Shown here: piece by piece, positions 6,661-6,665 of the stretch
How positions within the stretch are numbered: position 1 is the stretch's first letter
Layout of the letters: the number at the start of each line of letters is the position of its first letter
Source: JAPKZH01 sp964537875
Lineage (GTDB): Bacteria > Acidobacteriota > Aminicenantia > Aminicenantales > UBA4085
Direction of reading: 5' to 3'
Length of the DNA: 6,665 bases
Assembly (NCBI GenBank): GCA_964537875.1
Contig: CAZIDN010000132.1
Location: 1-6,665, forward strand
Notes under the pieces: generated by a model
Told to the model about the DNA's origin: nothing
The model's database searches: none
The model's input: the letters and a program-made list of their open reading frames with translations, nothing else
Translations under genes and position numbers: made by a program

Positions 6661-6665
6661 CGTCG

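Overview
The window carries one set of genes, all on the minus strand, reading from the right end (about 6660) to the left end (1). It looks like a heavy-metal efflux operon of a Gram-negative (two-membrane) bacterium. An outer-membrane efflux channel, a periplasmic adaptor and an inner-membrane RND pump of the CusA/CzcA family together require an outer membrane. The base composition is mid-range, with an AT-rich promoter region. Two runs of exactly 100 N suggest a draft or metagenome-derived scaffold. I cannot assign a genus or phylum from the sequence.

Layout in the direction of transcription: a near-consensus sigma70-type promoter (6632-6660); a small unrecognised membrane-anchored protein with a His/Cys cluster (6288-6599, TTG start); a 55-nt spacer with two perfect palindromes; a TolC/CusC-like outer-membrane factor, 3' end lost in the second N run (5133-6232); the C-terminal 168 residues of a CusB/CzcB-like membrane fusion protein (4526-5032); the RND pump, interrupted by the first N run (1578-4523); a divergent PII-like protein of the type known as PII-NG (1225-1566); and the first 385 residues of a P1B-type metal ATPase that runs off the left edge (1-1156). 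Spacings of 2, 11 and 68 nt between the last four genes suggest a single transcript.

A plausible working model is two-stage export. The P-type ATPase would move metal from cytoplasm to periplasm, and the RND pump, adaptor and channel would move it from periplasm to outside. The PII-like protein sits between the two pump genes. Its nucleotide-binding loops are kept, but the T-loop residues needed for 2-oxoglutarate binding and uridylylation are gone, so it is unlikely to be a nitrogen regulator and may tune one of the pumps. The substrate is not settled: the RND TM4 motif looks like the monovalent Cu/Ag class, but its periplasmic site lacks a key CusA methionine, and the ATPase has APC instead of CPC.

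The continuous 568-codon reading frame across 4526-6232 is not a real fusion protein. It is two genes joined by a placeholder gap. No RNA gene, insertion sequence, CRISPR array or terminator was seen.
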